A stretch of 7,332 nt of DNA from a bacterium (GTDB taxonomy: Bacteria; Chlamydiota; Chlamydiia; Chlamydiales; FEN-1388), in assembly GCA_021811115.1 (NCBI GenBank), contig JAJZPP010000024.1, positions 1-7,332 on the forward strand, written 5' to 3'. The translations under genes were made by a program, and so were the position numbers. Below the pieces are notes generated by a model that did not search any database, was not told the DNA's origin, and saw only the letters and a list, made by a program, of their open reading frames with translations. Shown one piece after another: positions 6,613 to 7,332 of the stretch; position 1 is the stretch's first letter, and each line of letters begins with the position of its first letter.

Positions 6613-6637
6613 GAGGTCATTACTTTAAGTCCCTAAG
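6579..6637. repeat. Inverted repeat B overlapping the end of rluB (arms 6579-6594 and 6622-6637)
   Basis: The arms CTTAGGGGCCTTAAGT and ACTTTAAGTCCCTAAG are complementary at 13 of 16 positions around a 27-nt loop. The right arm covers the rluB stop codon and last codons. It interleaves with repeat A, so the two stems cannot form together except as a pseudoknot. It may act as a weak bidirectional transcription end between the convergent genes, though no T-tract supports this. Confidence 0.4.
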
Positions 6638-7320
6638 CCAAAAATCCTCTCTACTTCTGTAAGAGAAAGCGTTTTGTACGCCCCCACAGCCAGGTTCCCA
6701 AGGGATAAATTGCCAATACGAATGCGCTTCAATTCCAGTGTTTTCAGCCCAGCCGCAGCGAGAAGCTCCCTCACCTCATGGTGACGCCCCTCCAGAACCG
6801 TGATGCGGAGGGTGGCCCGCCTCACCTTCTTCACAGCCAGCGGGCAGACCTGTTTCCCCTCAATCTCACACCCCTGAGATATGGCCACAAGGTGGTTGTG
6901 GGTCACTTCATTATTCACCTTGGCCACATACTCTTTTCGAATGCCGCCTGAAGGATGCATCACGCGGTGCGCAAAATGGCCATCATTGGTTAAAAGAATG
7001 AGCCCTGACGTCTCTTTGTCAAGCCGTCCAATAGTGAAAAGACGCTCCTCAGTCGGCACAAGATCAACAGCTCGACGTTTCCGATCTGGTGCGCACGTGC
7101 ACACGTAGCCTACAGGCTTGTTCAATACGTAGTATACCTTTCTCACCTCTTTGGCAATGGGCTTTCCATCGACGGTGATAACATCGGCTGGAGTCACTAA
7201 CGTTTGGGGGACAACCACTCGCTTGCCATTGACACGAACCTTTCCACTCGCGATGATCTCTTCACAATGCCTCCTGGATGCTACTCCAGAGGCGGCTAGC
7301 ACCTTACTTAATCTTTGCAT
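6625..7320 (-). CDS. rluB: 23S rRNA pseudouridine synthase, RluB/RsuA family
   Basis: This enzyme isomerises a specific uridine of ribosomal RNA to pseudouridine; RluB acts on U2605 of 23S rRNA in E. coli. The 231-aa protein has the family's two parts. An N-terminal S4 RNA-binding domain (about 1-47) opens MQRLSKVLAASGVASRRHCEE with VRVNGK at 28-33. The catalytic domain has VLNKPVGYVCT (65-75), the active-site motif GRLDKETSGLILLTNDG (98-114) with catalytic D101, EGRHHEVREL (177-186) and a closing LKRIRIGNLSLGNLAVGAYK. The complete start is ATG 7320, matching relatives at the first residue, but only 12 nt of upstream sequence are in the window and no ribosome-binding site is visible. It converges on the pyrophosphorylase gene. 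RluB is preferred over RsuA (16S), RluE or RluF by overall resemblance; the exact target site is not proven. Confidence 0.88.
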   Translation of the reverse strand: MQRLSKVLAASGVASRRHCEEIIASGKVRVNGKRVVVPQTLVTPADVITVDGKPIAKEVRKVYYVLNKPVGYVCTCAPDRKRRAVDLVPTEERLFTIGRLDKETSGLILLTNDGHFAHRVMHPSGGIRKEYVAKVNNEVTHNHLVAISQGCEIEGKQVCPLAVKKVRRATLRITVLEGRHHEVRELLAAAGLKTLELKRIRIGNLSLGNLAVGAYKTLSLTEVERIFGLGT

Positions 7321-7332
7321 ACGTGTTGTCAG

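Noticed and set aside
6532..6624. Intrinsic terminator after the pyrophosphorylase gene
   Set aside because: Inverted repeats exist, but no T-run follows a stem on either strand, so they are listed as repeats only.

Overview
The window most likely comes from a Gram-negative, LPS-bearing bacterium. Several features suggest a member of the Chlamydiae outside the Chlamydiaceae (an 'environmental' chlamydia). These are a ruvC-ruvA pair without ruvB, a eukaryote-like UDPGP-family sugar nucleotidyltransferase, a lone BioY biotin importer next to a biotin ligase, and a lineage-specific coiled-coil protein. The assignment rests on gene content and protein resemblance read by eye. It is an inference and could be wrong at phylum level. 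Base composition looks close to balanced, and no gene stands out as recently acquired. I see no rRNA, tRNA, CRISPR array, insertion sequence or phage gene.

Layout. The left edge holds the 3' end of birA (plus strand). Its tail overlaps that of bioY (minus strand) by 36 nt. Upstream of bioY on the same strand is a UDP-glucuronate 4-epimerase-like gene. An 83-nt divergent gap then separates this leftward pair from a tightly packed rightward cluster: an uncharacterised 406-aa coiled-coil protein, ruvC, ruvA, a waaF-type heptosyltransferase and a UDP-N-acetylhexosamine pyrophosphorylase-like gene. Consecutive genes in this cluster overlap by 14 nt, are separated by 3 nt, then overlap by 4 nt and 4 nt, so it reads as one translationally coupled operon. 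A 93-nt convergent gap with two interleaved inverted repeats follows. The right end is an almost complete intergenic-to-start view of rluB on the minus strand.

Function. Three themes meet here. Biotin economy: BioY imports the vitamin and BirA attaches it to acetyl-CoA carboxylase; no biosynthetic bio gene is visible. Envelope sugars: the epimerase (UDP-GlcA to UDP-GalA), the heptosyltransferase (LPS inner core) and the UDP-sugar pyrophosphorylase (probably UDP-GlcNAc) would feed surface glycan synthesis. Nucleic-acid processing: RuvA and RuvC act on Holliday junctions, and RluB modifies 23S rRNA. The coiled-coil gene is the only one I cannot assign, and it is the best candidate for something undescribed. 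Most of the window is otherwise ordinary core genome. No stretch over 300 bases lacks a gene.
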